This document shows, in pieces, positions 47,899 through 57,874 of a stretch of DNA of 64,000 bases. The notes beneath the pieces were generated by a model that was not told where the DNA came from, did no database searches, and worked only from the letters and a program-made list of their open reading frames with translations. Source of the DNA: Lentinula raphanica. Lineage: Eukaryota; Basidiomycota; Agaricomycetes; Agaricales; Omphalotaceae. How positions within the stretch are numbered: the stretch's first letter is position 1; each line of letters starts with the position of its first letter. Where the stretch lies: assembly GCA_027919835.1 (NCBI GenBank), contig JANVFP010000058.1, positions 1-64,000 of the forward strand. Reading direction: 5' to 3'. Both the position numbers and the translations under genes were made by a program.

Positions 47899-49711
47899 GT
47901 GTGGTGGAAGATACATCCGTAGTTATCAGTGGCCGCACGGTATGTTGGTTTTTGATTCTTTTTGCCGGTGCTTACCGATGTCCAGACGCGCTCGGGATAC
48001 ACATTTGGATATTTTGTCATTCCCACATCCTCCGTGCAGGAGCTGATTGAACAGGTCGAGGACGACTTCCTGGATTTTGTTGACGATCCTGCCGTTGATC
48101 CATCAGAGGAAGACACCGATGAGGAGGACACAGAAGAGGATGAAGCATACCAGGACATATTCCCGTCCCATGCATCACCGGATCCGCCACCGTTGACTCA
48201 CAAGTTTACGTTCACGGCCTCTACCCCCCCCGTTACACCAACACCCATTCTCCACCAACCAGTACAGGCATCCACCGCATCTACATCCTGCTCATCACCT
48301 ACCGCTGCATCCCACCAACCGCCCAAGCGTAAGCATAGCGATGTGGACCATAACCCACCCACCCAGCAGAACCCATCGCAGAAGCGGACTTGTATTGATG
48401 GGGGCTCCAAGCAACAACGCTGGGTACGCCCAGAGAACCCCCAGTTAGTGCAGAAACGATCCAAGCAAAGGGTTAGTAATAACCACGCGCGGCGTCGGAG
48501 GAATAGAGAGGCTCAACGAAAAGATGCCTTCCATGCAACAGTGTCGCCCACTCATCGAGCCCATTTGGCACGCAATGCGCAGATAGTCCGCACGGACTTC
48601 GACACAGGTATGATACTTGGGTATACCTCAGGCTACCTAGGCCGTGAGAGGGTCGACAAGAAAACTAAACGCCTGCGACGAGTCTACGCTCTGGATGATT
48701 TGGTGGGGGAACATTCGAAGTGGAAGTTCAAGGTACTCAAGGCTGACCTCCAAAGCATGTATGTTTATGATCCATGGCACTTAACTGAGGCTTACCGCCG
48801 TTGTCAGAGGACCCACTCTCATTACAGACATCAACAGCCGTGTCTTCATTACACGTATCCCACCCCCAGTTGGTGATCCGACGTTCCCTCAGGATGCAGC
48901 ACAAGCGGCTGCTGTTTTAGAGGAGTATAGGCCATATCTGTTCAATGCTAACAAGCCTGGAAAAAAGCATAGACGAGGTGACTTTCCGGTGGCCCCAATT
49001 GGAATATCCTTCGGTGGAGGGCAAAATGTACGTGATTTTGTTGGAATAAAAGTCAAAGATCATAAGGTTTAAGAATATACATTGCAGCGTCCCAAGAGGA
49101 TATATCACCCATCACTCGAGCTGAACGCCCTTGAAAAGATTCGTGGCCTACCATGCTTCAGTCGTTTGGCTGGCCATGCTACCAAGGCATTTGCAGCCTG
49201 GTCACCAAATCTTTACTCCTTTTATGTTGGTTACATGCAACGGCTTTCCACCATGGTTCCTGACATCTTGTTCAACTGGAAATCCAGCATTTTTGCATGC
49301 TGCACCTTGAACTTTGGTCCGCAAACAACTACGATCAAGCACCTCGATCATATGAATTATATATATGGTTGGTGTTGTATCACTGCCCTTGGAGATTTTG
49401 ACTTTCGACGTGGTGGCCACCTGGTCCTATGGGACCTAGGCTTGGTTGTTGAGTTTCCCCCAGGTTGGACGATCCTAATACCTTCAGCGTTCCTGCTTCA
49501 TTCGAACACCCACATAGCACCCGGTGAAACTCGATACTCGATGACCCAGTATACCGCAGCTGGGTTATTCAGGATTATAGATGACGACGGAGTGCCACGA
49601 AAGAAAATGACTCCAGAGGAGCTTCATTTCTCAGAAGAACGCCAACGTGCGCGTATTACGGAGGCACTCGATCGTTACACAACGATTGAGGAGCTACTAG
49701 ATATGGATTGA
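47899..49711 (+). CDS. TET/JBP-type Fe(II)/2-oxoglutarate dioxygenase
   Basis: This gene resembles the fungal TET/JBP family, whose members oxidise 5-methylcytosine (or thymine in kinetoplastid JBP) in DNA. The N-terminal part is acidic (ELIEQVEDDFLDFVDDPAVD) and then Pro/Ser-rich and basic. Exons join at about 48769/48818 and 49027/49088. The C-terminal catalytic region reads SIFACCTLNFGPQTTTIKHL, with HLDHMNYIYGWC giving the HxD iron ligands. It continues ALGDFDFRRGGHLVLWDLGL, then FPPGWTILIPSAFLLHSNTH with the distal His, and ETRYSMTQYTAAGLFR with the Arg that would bind 2-oxoglutarate. All expected residues are present. The stop is at 49711. The 5' end is unresolved: an exon from about 47899 fits the phase, and further upstream exons are possible. 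Catalytic activity is inferred from the motifs only. Confidence 0.8.
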
Positions 49712-50070
49712 TTTGTTCAATATACTGTAAAGCTTCACTTTGGGTGCTCAGAATCGTATATAGTTCGACAATATTTGATTGTTGCCTTAAAGCAATCCCA
49801 CAAATACAACAAAAAAATTTACATTGAATTTTTTAAAGTATATGTGCAAAAAATGATTAATAAATGTACATAGATAAAAAATTGTTCAAGAAAAGTATGT
49901 GTCGATATACTGTTGACCAAGAGATAGCATGAGTATTGAGTATCAACTAACGGACAAAATATAAACTAAGAAAAGATGCGACCAAGAAAAATAACTGCAA
50001 CAGGAGTTATGACCAAAAAAGACTAACATGAATTATATATCGTTCCAAGAAACTATAGCAGTGAGATAAC
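49712..50070. other. AT-rich convergent intergenic region
   Basis: About 360 bp of AT-rich DNA separate the convergent ends of the dioxygenase and the Cys/His-rich gene. No structure beyond A-runs is seen. Confidence 0.5.
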
Positions 50071-52609
50071 CTACTCAGAGTCAGAAATTATCAAAACCTG
50101 CGGGGGTTCGCAATGAAGATCATGAGAATCTGTGTAGTCATAATGAACATATTTTGTACAAGCAGAGCAACGACGGAAAAGAATTTTGAGTTGGTCCGAA
50201 TCCAAACCACGAGTTCGTAAGCAAATCCACAACGCGTTGAAGGAATGGTCAACGATCGAAATGAAGTCGTTCGGGGGACAGTCCTCTTGATTGTGAATGT
50301 GTATCTGGTCCGAGCGAAGGAATAATTTGCATGAACGGCACTGACGAATCAATTGGCGAACCGTGGTTTCGTTGAGTCCTAGACTTTGTAAACAAGTTAC
50401 CCATTCTTTGTTGTATGGTAAAGGGTGCTTTAACGACGTCGTTATAACCTTGCAGATATCTAACAAAATATATATCAATATATTCAAGAAAAATCGTACA
50501 AGTTACTCACCGATTGGTGTGAATACAAGATTGCTTGAATCCGTTGTTGTTGCTACGGTGGTGCTGCTCGTTGCATTCAATGCAGATAGCGATCGATCGC
50601 GAACGGCTTTTTGATATGGAAAGCGTTTTATGCGCTTGGTAGACACTGAGATTTGTTAGACAGGTCTATTCGTATATTATCAGAATCAACATACCAAGTG
50701 GTTCAGGAGCTTGAGCGCGTTTTTTCCCTTTGTAATTATCATCCAGAAATCGTGAGGAAGATCCAGGCTGGGAAGGTGGAGGTGGAGGCGGGGGCGGGGT
50801 GACTGGCAAATGACGCAACGATGGTGAGATAGGTGATGACTGGGTAGATACGGCTGAGTCCGGAGACTGTGAAGATCGGAGCGTATGCGCCAAAAGAAAA
50901 GAATGCAGACGCTGTAAAGACGTGGAAGGTCCAGCAGAAGAGTGTTCCATATTGTGCAATAAAGAGTAGAGCTGTACCCGCGGTGGTGAGGCAGAGGCTT
51001 CGACCCGCGTCGAGTATGCAGATGCTTCGATCTGCTGCGAGGCTGTCGACGATTCAACCTGCTCCGAGGCTGTCGACGATTCGACCTGCTCCGAGGCTGT
51101 CGACGATTCGACCTGCTCCGAGGCTGTCGACGATTCGACCTGCTCCAAGGCTGTCGACGATTCGACCTGCTCCAAGGCTGTCGACGATTCGACCTGCTCC
51201 GAGGCAGTCGACGATTCGACCTGCTCCAAGGCTGTCGACGATTCAATCTGTTGCGAAGAAAATGATGGCTCCACATGTTGTGAAGAAAACGACATCTCGG
51301 ATGAAGGCTGTGACAGCAGTACAGATCGAGCAGATGGCGCAAGCTCAGGGAGTTGTAATAGAGGCGGAAGGTGTTCAAGTGGCGAAAGTAACTGAGGAGG
51401 CGACTGCATGGATACCGATATTGACTGAGTACTTGACTGTGGTGCGTCCAGTGGGGCAGATGGCGGTGATGATAGAGCTGACATAGTAGATATTGATCCA
51501 AGATAAGTTTTGACTATGGACGTTATTGAGAAAACTATATTTGATGACAAGAAGGAACTTACCGTCGTATTCTTCAAATTCGACTTGGGATTCAGCTCCC
51601 AATAGCGTGGCAATGGGAACTATCACAGATTAGTTAACTCTATGATTATAAGATGAAGCTGAGATATGCATACCATAGTAGGCACAAAATTTGCCTTTGA
51701 CGTTACAAGCAAAAGCTAGGACCCCACGTCGAGAGCGGATGACGGTCTCGCTATACATACCTGTGTTACTAGCGTGTAAACAGGACGGAAACCGGAACTC
51801 GTGTGTTCTTCGATAGTTCTCCAGCGCCTTTTGTTCGATTGGGACCATGGTCCCGTCGTTTTTGAGTGGTCTGTGTGAGATTTAGAAAATGTGAAGACCG
51901 AAGATCCTAAATGATGAACATCAAAAACGTACAAGGCAAAATCAACCAGGCCATATCCTGGAAGGAAATGGACAAGCCGTTTTGTTTTGATGGCCTCCTT
52001 AAGCTGGCGGCGATAATCTTCCATCACTGTAGCAGTGAAGACAGGTGTCGGAGGTACGTGCTGACGTTCGACTGAAAAACTATCAACTTTACGGCTATCA
52101 GAGCGTAAAGTCCGTTTCATATGAGAGCAGAGGGTGTGGGTGATATGAGAGGTGTGGCTCTCTCGCCTTGTTGCAATTGAGGTTTTATAGCGAAATTTGG
52201 CCAAGTCGGAAGCCCATGCCTGGCAATGAATCTTGAAATTTTTTCGTAAAGAAAATGAACGCCGTCCTGCAACAACCTGTGGATGATAAATAGATGTTAG
52301 TGGTTGTTATATAAAAAATAATCAAGAACGCACTCTGAAACATAAGAGTAGCATGATAGACAACCAGAAGCTGCACTCATTCCATTTGTGCTCGTGAAAA
52401 TCGGCTTCAGCGAACTGAAAATTGTATGAGTCGTCCATTCTTGACACATCCGAAGTCTTGGAATTATGAGGTTCAGGTTTTGGGGTGGAGATAGTACAGT
52501 AAGCCGTTGCAAACGGCCTCAATGGATATAGCGCATTCCAATCGCCAGTTGCCAGAGTCAACCTCCGCCCTTCTTGAACGTCGGAAGTTGGATGATAGAA
52601 GCTCAACAT
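50071..52609 (-). CDS. Cys/His-rich companion protein of the TET/JBP gene, unknown function
   Basis: The family is not named, but the gene is intact. The proposed start is ATG 52609 (MLSFYHPTSDVQEGRRLTL). Exons join through VVAGRRSFSLRKNFKIHCQA and YKTSIATRRESHTSHITHTL. They continue with LVHFLPGYGLVDFAL, then PLKNDGTMVPIEQKALENYR, FCAYYVPIATLLGAESQVEF and a long Ser/Pro/Gln-rich region holding eight copies of a nine-residue repeat. The C-terminal exon has two similar C-x2-C..H..C units, QCRSCKLFLRSDQIHIHNQ with EDC and RCSACTKYVHYDYTDSHDLH with C. These look like paired zinc-binding modules. It ends at 50071. It is convergent with the dioxygenase gene inside the same transposon, so it may act with it, for example in DNA or chromatin binding (inference). 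Confidence 0.65.
51040..51255. repeat. 27-bp coding minisatellite
   Basis: Eight tandem 27-bp units (GAGGCTGTCGACGATTCGAC plus CTGCTCC) encode the nine-residue repeat VESSTASEQ or VESSTALEQ on the minus strand. Units differ by one to three bases, indicating recent expansion and probable length polymorphism. Confidence 0.9.
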
Positions 52610-53017
52610 GATTCGCAGTTCTAGATGAAATGATGTAGCTCCCATATATTGGTTTTTCAAGTCGTTTGGAGAACTGCGAAGTTCTATATTGATGAAGAGT
52701 TCTAACAATCAGCAATAGCTTGAGTTATGGACCAGTTTTGCACTTACTGGGTACACAGATGTAATGACGACAGTTAGATGGACTACAGCATCAAGAGCCA
52801 AGCATGGAGGTGGCAGAAATACTGAGCCCAAGGTTGCCAGGATGTAGAGCAGTACATAAGTAGCCAAGGCAGCGGAGGTTGACGTTGAACACGATCAACA
52901 GAATATTAAGTGAAATTGTGACAAAGTGCTACGAAGTCACAGCCGGAGTAAGAAGCCGAAGCTATCACGTGATGCCGGACGGCCATCAGCCGCGGAGCGG
53001 CTTTAGAGAAAATTACG
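52610..53017. other. Subterminal region of the inner element's A end
   Basis: This contains the promoter side of the Cys/His-rich gene and, from about 52930, sequence shared with the outer element's left end (GCCGCGGAGCGGC palindrome-like segment). No further gene is supported. Confidence 0.5.
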
Positions 53018-53059
53018 TTAACCCGATCAATCGGAGTGCTACTAATCGAACAAACCCTC

Positions 53060-53068
53060 TACTTATTT
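53060..53068. repeat. Right 9-bp target-site duplication of the inner element
   Basis: TACTTATTT is the exact copy of 40326-40334. Confidence 0.9.
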
Positions 53069-53636
53069 GCCACAATCAAGAACTTGTTGTACGTACTATG
53101 AGAATCATGATAATTTGACAGCTAGTAAGCTGTTATTGAAGCTTTTTGCACGTAACAGTAAGAAACTCCCGCTGTTTGGAACGGGCGGGTGACAGGTTTT
53201 GCCTGGGTTTTGCGGCTTGCTTGGTGATGTTGTACATAAATGGATGGTGGCGGGTTTACTAAAGGGATGCACAAGGTATAAAAGGACTGCTTGCCATGCT
53301 ACAGCCTACAGTACCAACCTTGCCTTTCCTCTCTTCCACCTATCTGGGTTTCCTCTGAGTCTTACCAGTGCAGGAAACAGTCGCCCTCCGGATTTTTGGC
53401 ACGACAATGAGTTTCAGCTCTATACAATCCTGTGAGTTCTCTACCATGACCATTGGCAGGCCGCCTTGGGACTGTTCGTAGAATATTTTCGCTCTATATT
53501 TTATAATATTGTCACTGTCACTCTCCTTTGTATTTTTTCCATAGTACGGCGTAAAGTACTTGTAAAGTATATGGTAGTCCCGGCTACTAGTCCGGCCGCG
53601 GCGGTCCATGCTTATGGCATCGGATCTGATCCGGCC
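53069..53636. other. Right part of the outer element, no gene
   Basis: The frame starting at 53199 lacks protein-like character. Near the end the sequence matches the inner B end (CATGCTTATGGCATCGGATC). Confidence 0.5.
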
Positions 53637-53674
53637 TAAGTCCGATCAATCGGAGTGCTACGAATCGAACCCCT

Positions 53675-54792
53675 TCACCGGTTTTTGCTCCCTTCGACGT
53701 AATTGAGATAGACGTTGATGCAGTCTGTACGTGTCTTTTGCCACGTTGTCAATGTTGATTGCCCGATGGAGTGTTCTGCACTGAGGGCATTCATGATGCC
53801 TTCCGCAAACCTCCACTTTGTGAGATCTTGTGTAGACGGTTTGTGAGAGATGTCGGCATCCTTCCGCCATTCTGCTTCTACCACCTGCCACGTTTTAAGA
53901 AGGTCTGTATTTTCATCTTGAAACTGAGTATGCGTTGCAGCGTAATGATACAGCTTCTCAAGGTCCACAGGTTTGGCATCTTCCTGGATCTTACCAATGG
54001 TGTGTTGTCGTGAGAATCGGGTTTCGGGGTCGATAGGTTTTGTGAGGAAGATGGTGGTGCCACCTATGGACAGAGCTAATTCTCCACTTGGATGCCTCTG
54101 TTGCAATGTAACATACTCAATGAGGATGATTTCTAGATCCCGTGAAATGAGTAAGTGTATTTTGAATAGAAAAAATATCCTATGTAGCATGCACATACCC
54201 TGGCCGGCCACTATTGACAGTGCCTTATTCATCTCTGTGGTGAAGGTTTCCAATGTTTGGTCTATGAATAGGCTGTGCGAACAGAGCAATCCCAAAGCGT
54301 TGTGGAGATATCTCCAATAGTTGATGGAACCCAACTCCAGTGGATATGCGAATTCGAGTGCGCGTGTGCGTGCTTGTGTAAAAACCGCGTCTCCTTTCCC
54401 TTTCACATATGAAACATGGCCAATGATCTTTCTGGACACAAAGGACTGTGCAGTAAGAGCAGTGGGACCCATGATGTGAAAATGTTCGGGACCGATATTG
54501 AGAAAGACTGCTCCTGTGCCGACTGCGTCTATGTGCTTGTCATTGGAGAAGGTGACAACCTCTGATAGAACAATAACTGCAGCTCAATTGATCAGTGTAT
54601 GCTCAACAGTCAAGTGTTGGTCTTTCTGGGCTGCTCACCATGACCTTCGATTTCACTCCCAGCCTGAGGTTCCTCTGGGTGGTTCAACGGACGAGCGATT
54701 GCGACAGTGCTGAGGCTGAGCAAGCACACAGCCAGAGAGACGATGACGAATGGGCGCAAAGAGGATCGTTGAGACGATATGTGAAGTCCCAT
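53675..54792 (-). CDS. Array gene P1, truncated at its C-terminus by the outer MULE
   Basis: This is a member of a four-gene tandem family with no recognised function. The start at 54792 gives MGLHISSQRSSLRPFVIVSL, with a hydrophobic run (FVIVSLAVCLLSLSTVAIA), a signal peptide or anchor. Exon 2 begins near 54573 (VIVLSEVVTF) and includes VGTGAVFLNIGPEHF and SINYWRYLHNALGLLCSHSL. Exon 3 begins at about 54142 (IILIEYVTLQQRHPSGELAL) and carries TRFSRQHTIGKI, then LTKWRFAEGIMNAL. P2-P4 continue for another 35-45 basic residues. P1 stops at EGSKNR, where the last Arg codon and TGA are completed by the transposon end (53675-53678). The missing 38 codons lie at 38274-38391. Exons are open up to that point, so a shortened product may still be made. 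Confidence 0.75.
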
Positions 54793-55486
54793 AATTTGAA
54801 GAAATGCGTAAGGACGATTAGATACAATATAGAATGATAAATATGTCCAGCCTATGTCAAGTGCGACAACCGTCAGTGAGAAATTAGTATCAACAGTCGA
54901 GATATGTTACCAGTGGACTTGATTCTTTCCGGAAGAAATGTGAGCTGATGTGAAGACTCGGGAGTAGTACTACTAGTACATAGTCAAGATGGGAATTTCG
55001 AAACGTGTTTATATTTATTTGGTCCGTCTGGACATTGCCGGCGGAGGTGCTCCTCTCTATCGAACAGCTAGTGCGCTACTACGATAGATAGATTCAAACT
55101 CGAGTACGCCAATGATGGCATGTCTTGCGCATCTTGAAATAGGTATGCGGCCATGAAGATAGCTAACGTTGTAATCATATTTGCAGTCGGTCAGAGAGGA
55201 ACAGGCAAACGATATGAGATCGGGAGCAAGACCAATGCGAACATAAATAGAACATGGTGTTGGATATATACAGTGACAGGTCAAAGAGGGAGAGAAGAAT
55301 GTTAAAAGAAACTGAGTGAGTACAAGAAGGGTGGCCAATCTATGTTGGAAGGTTGAAGTGACGAGTTGTCCTCAGAAAGGGTAATAGAGTCAGACACGGC
55401 AATGGGCAGCTGAACGGAGGGACATGAATTACCTGAAAAAAGGCTATGGCTATGCTCCTCCACTCGACTCTGGCTGATCACTGCGA
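54793..55486. other. P1-P2 intergenic region with conserved P-type 3' flank
   Basis: The 55190-55440 part matches the 3' flanks of P3 and P4 (GGAACAGGCAAACGATATGA, then GTACAAGAAGGGTGGCCA). No separate gene is seen. Confidence 0.6.
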
Positions 55487-56741
55487 TCAAGTCGAAGCTC
55501 TCGGCGGCTTAAAGATCAACAATTTCAACGGTGGACGTTCATAAGGTTTCCTTCCTCTGAAGCGCCGGGCCTTCTTCTCCCAGTTCGTTTTTGCTATGAC
55601 CCTGATGGTCTGTTTTCGAGTTTCGACCTGCGAGATATATGCTGATAAACGTTTGCAACGTATCTCTCGGTACGCTCCTTGTGTTGTTGCTGAGATAGAT
55701 TTTTTGGCAAAAAGGCCATTCAGGATGGCATCCGCAGACTTCCACTGATCCAATGTTTTTTTGCCAGAGGAACGGGCCCTCGGTTGGGCAGAGTCACGCC
55801 TCCAAGTCTCTTCTACCTTCATCAGATCCTCAACTTCTGCAGCGCTACCTTTGAATTTGGGATGTGTCTTCGCGTAATCATATAGATCCTTCAGGGAGGT
55901 AGGTTTTACGGTTCTACCGATGTAGTGCTTTCGTGCAACTCGAATGCGTGGGTCGACAGGACTTGAATGAATGATGTTGGTTGCACCGATGAGCACAGAT
56001 ACCTCCCCACTGGTTGGAACCGCGTATTTCAAATGGGTTCTAGTGAGATATTCAATCAAGTATATTTCTAGATGAGATGAGTAAATCGATATCGATTCTG
56101 GGAATAAAACTATATCATACATACCTTCATTGGCCTTTATGGACATGACTTTGTCCATTTCCGTTTTCAGCTTCTCATTCAATCTTTGATTTACCAAGGG
56201 TGAACAGAGTTCTGCGACAAGGGTGGTGAGGTACTTCCAATCATTGATGGTAATACCATCCGACTCTGGATACTCGAAATCTTTGGCGTGATCGCGTGCG
56301 TGTCGAATGTACTCCTCTTCTCTTCCTTTCGGGTATGAGATCTCGCCAAGGTTTGTTTCAAGCACGGACACAGTGCCCTCGTCCGACGCAGTCACTGGGG
56401 GTTGGTCATCCTTATAGAATCTTTCCACTCCAAGAAGTGTGCCATCCTTATCGATTTGATCTGCCCTGAGGAAAACAGCTCCTGTGGGCACAGATCCTTC
56501 AGCTGTACCATATTCTCGTATGAGAACCTGCGATAGAGTGATATCTGCAATCCAAATACATCAGTATGTCACATGTGTTGACGTGTTAGAGTTCCTCACT
56601 GTAAACTACTTTTTCAACTTTCTGCAAGCGGTCTGTGGGACGAGCGAGTACAGCGAAGGCGCTGAGCAAGCCTGCGACGAGGAAGAGAATGCAGAATGGG
56701 CGCAAAGAGAACAAAGACAAGAGGTGTGCTCGATATCGCAT
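55487..56741 (-). CDS. Array gene P2, signal-bearing protein of unknown family
   Basis: The ATG at 56741 begins MRYRAHLLSLFSLRPFCILF, then a hydrophobic core (FLVAGLLSAFAVLARP) suited to a signal peptide or N-terminal anchor. An intron (about 56600-56545) leads to ITLSQVLIREYG, PTGAVFLRADQIDKDG, EISYPKGREEEYIRHARDHA, FEYPESDGITINDWKYLTTL and VAELCSPLVNQRL. A short intron near 56100 precedes IYLIEYLTRTHLKYAVPTSG. Then come EVSVLIGATNIIHSSPVDPR, YIGRTVKPTSLKDLYDYAKT, LDQWKSADAILNGLFAKKSI and a basic tail ending FKPPRAST. The array-wide core motifs are GAVF, FEYP.-.DG, a Y/W pair, LIEY, GEVSVLIG, HS.PVD and W.FAEGILNGL. About 370 residues are predicted. No enzyme motif is seen; secretion or endomembrane location is inferred from the N-terminus. 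Confidence 0.75.
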
Positions 56742-57052
56742 GATTGGAAGAAATCCGAACTGGATCGTCGGCGAAGTTCAGTCTATAAAACATGTACCGC
56801 AACTGTTAGCAAAGAGAACATCATCAGCAGAAGAAGAGATAGAATACCAGTGGTTTTGTCGTTTGGAAGAGTCGTGAACTGGATGTAGTCAGTAGTCAAG
56901 ATGGGAGGGAAAAAAAGTAAACAGCGCATAATATGTGTCTGAGGCTTTTAACAGATCAAAAGAACCGTGACTCTGGGACGCTACCATTGCCATCAGGCAA
57001 CAGGGCCATGTACAGCCTGGAAATGAGAACCAGCAGACTTCGAAGTTCAAAA

Positions 57053-57874
57053 TCAAGGAAGACACTTGTTTTGATGAACGATCTTTCTGTGCTTCAATGC
57101 GTTTTCAATAGCCAGATCAATCTGAGGTGGTGTTAATTGGTGAACGTACAGATAGCATTGATTAAAATTTGAACAAGCTAAGATGACCATCCATGTGTGG
57201 ACAAGGCTTATACGATAACGCTGTCTTGAAATTTCTGGAGAAGCTTCGCGCCTCGATCCGGCTCCTGAGCCAGAAACGACACCAGCACAGATTCTGCACC
57301 ACCAGCGCCACTTGTGTAGCCCTGCAATCCAACTAATTGGACCTTGACCTGATTGGGGTAATGCTTGAGCGGAGGAAACAGAGGTAGCAGAGATTGCCAA
57401 GATTGCGGAACAGAAAACGTGACAATGCGAAAGGTGAAAGGCTAGTAGAAGCACCCATAGAGGTGATGGAAGATCCTTGTTGAGCATGTTGGGAAAAAAG
57501 ACCTCCCGTAAGGCTGTCGTGTCCAAATACTGTCTACGTCTCCAAAGGCATTGGGGTAGGTGTCATAGAAGTTGTGTGACCAGCGATCAATACTGGAACA
57601 GTTCGGCGAGAATTGTCTGTGCGCCGCTCTCGTAGCCATAATTATTGAACACATTCAAAAGACATTGTTGATGACCCAATCCCTGGCCACCGAGTCCGCT
57701 CATACTATCAAGACCGGCCGCACTACAACCAAGCGCACCCTGTCCTAAGCCACTTAAGGCTTGGCCGGTCACTCCCAATCCTTGACCGCCTGGGCTTTGA
57801 GAGCTCGAGACACTTGCCAAATGCTCCATACCCATTGTTATCCAAGGAGAACTCAGCCAGGATATAAACGGCAT
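57053..57874 (-). CDS. Array gene X, hypothetical, possibly decayed
   Basis: This is not recognised. Frames on the minus strand give a Gly/Ser/Gln-rich beginning (MEHLASVSSSQSPGGQGLGV, QQCLLNVFNNYGYESGAQTI), then YDTYPNAFGD and GHDSLTGGLFS. Next are VGLQGYTSGAGGAESVLVSF with LAQEPDRGAKLLQKFQD, and at the end LYVHQLTPPQIDLAIENAL. The pieces lie in different frames; introns or frameshifts may explain this. A fragment matching YDTYPNAF..LGHDDL occurs at 37.8 kb. The ending LYLYV..TPPQI.LAIENA recurs at the window's right edge. That protein-level conservation between copies argues for a real gene, but intactness is doubtful. Confidence 0.35.

Larger units (their letters stand above)
40335..53059 (+). 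mobile_element. Inner 12.7-kb Mutator-like element carrying transposase, TET/JBP and captured genes
   Basis: The left end (40335-40376) is type B and the right end (53018-53059, reversed) is type A. These are the same two end types as in the outer element but swapped, so the inner copy lies in the opposite orientation. Both ends share TTCGATTNGTAGCACTCCG and are flanked by TACTTATTT. Contents from left to right are a MULE-type transposase (+), a ribonucleotide-reductase small-subunit fragment (-), a PB1-domain gene fragment (-), a short direct repeat, a TET/JBP-type dioxygenase (+) and a Cys/His-rich gene (-). The transposase reads through all introns without a break, so the element is probably autonomous and young. 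The size is large for a MULE because of the cargo. Confidence 0.88.
38401..53678. mobile_element. Outer Mutator-like element (non-autonomous), disrupted by an inner one
   Basis: The ends are inverted copies of about 42 bp (38401-38442 and, reversed, 53637-53678). They share TTCGATTCGTAGNACTCCG followed by TTGATCGGACTTA. The left end then continues ACGTAATTTTTCTAAAGCCG (type A), the right end GGCCGGATCAGATCCGATGC (type B). Flanking bases are the 9-bp duplication CGGTTTTTG. Without the inner element and the hAT MITE the outer copy is only about 2.0 kb. It holds GA-rich low-complexity DNA (39230-39620) and no transposase, so it must have been mobilised in trans. It interrupts P1 near its C-terminus, and its right end supplies the stop codon P1 now uses. 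Superfamily rests on duplication length, end structure and the transposase of the inner relative. Confidence 0.88.

Noticed and set aside
38401..53678. KDZ-class or Starship-type giant element
   Set aside because: No KDZ transposase or tyrosine recombinase (DUF3435) is seen. The duplications are 9 bp and the transposase looks MULE-like.
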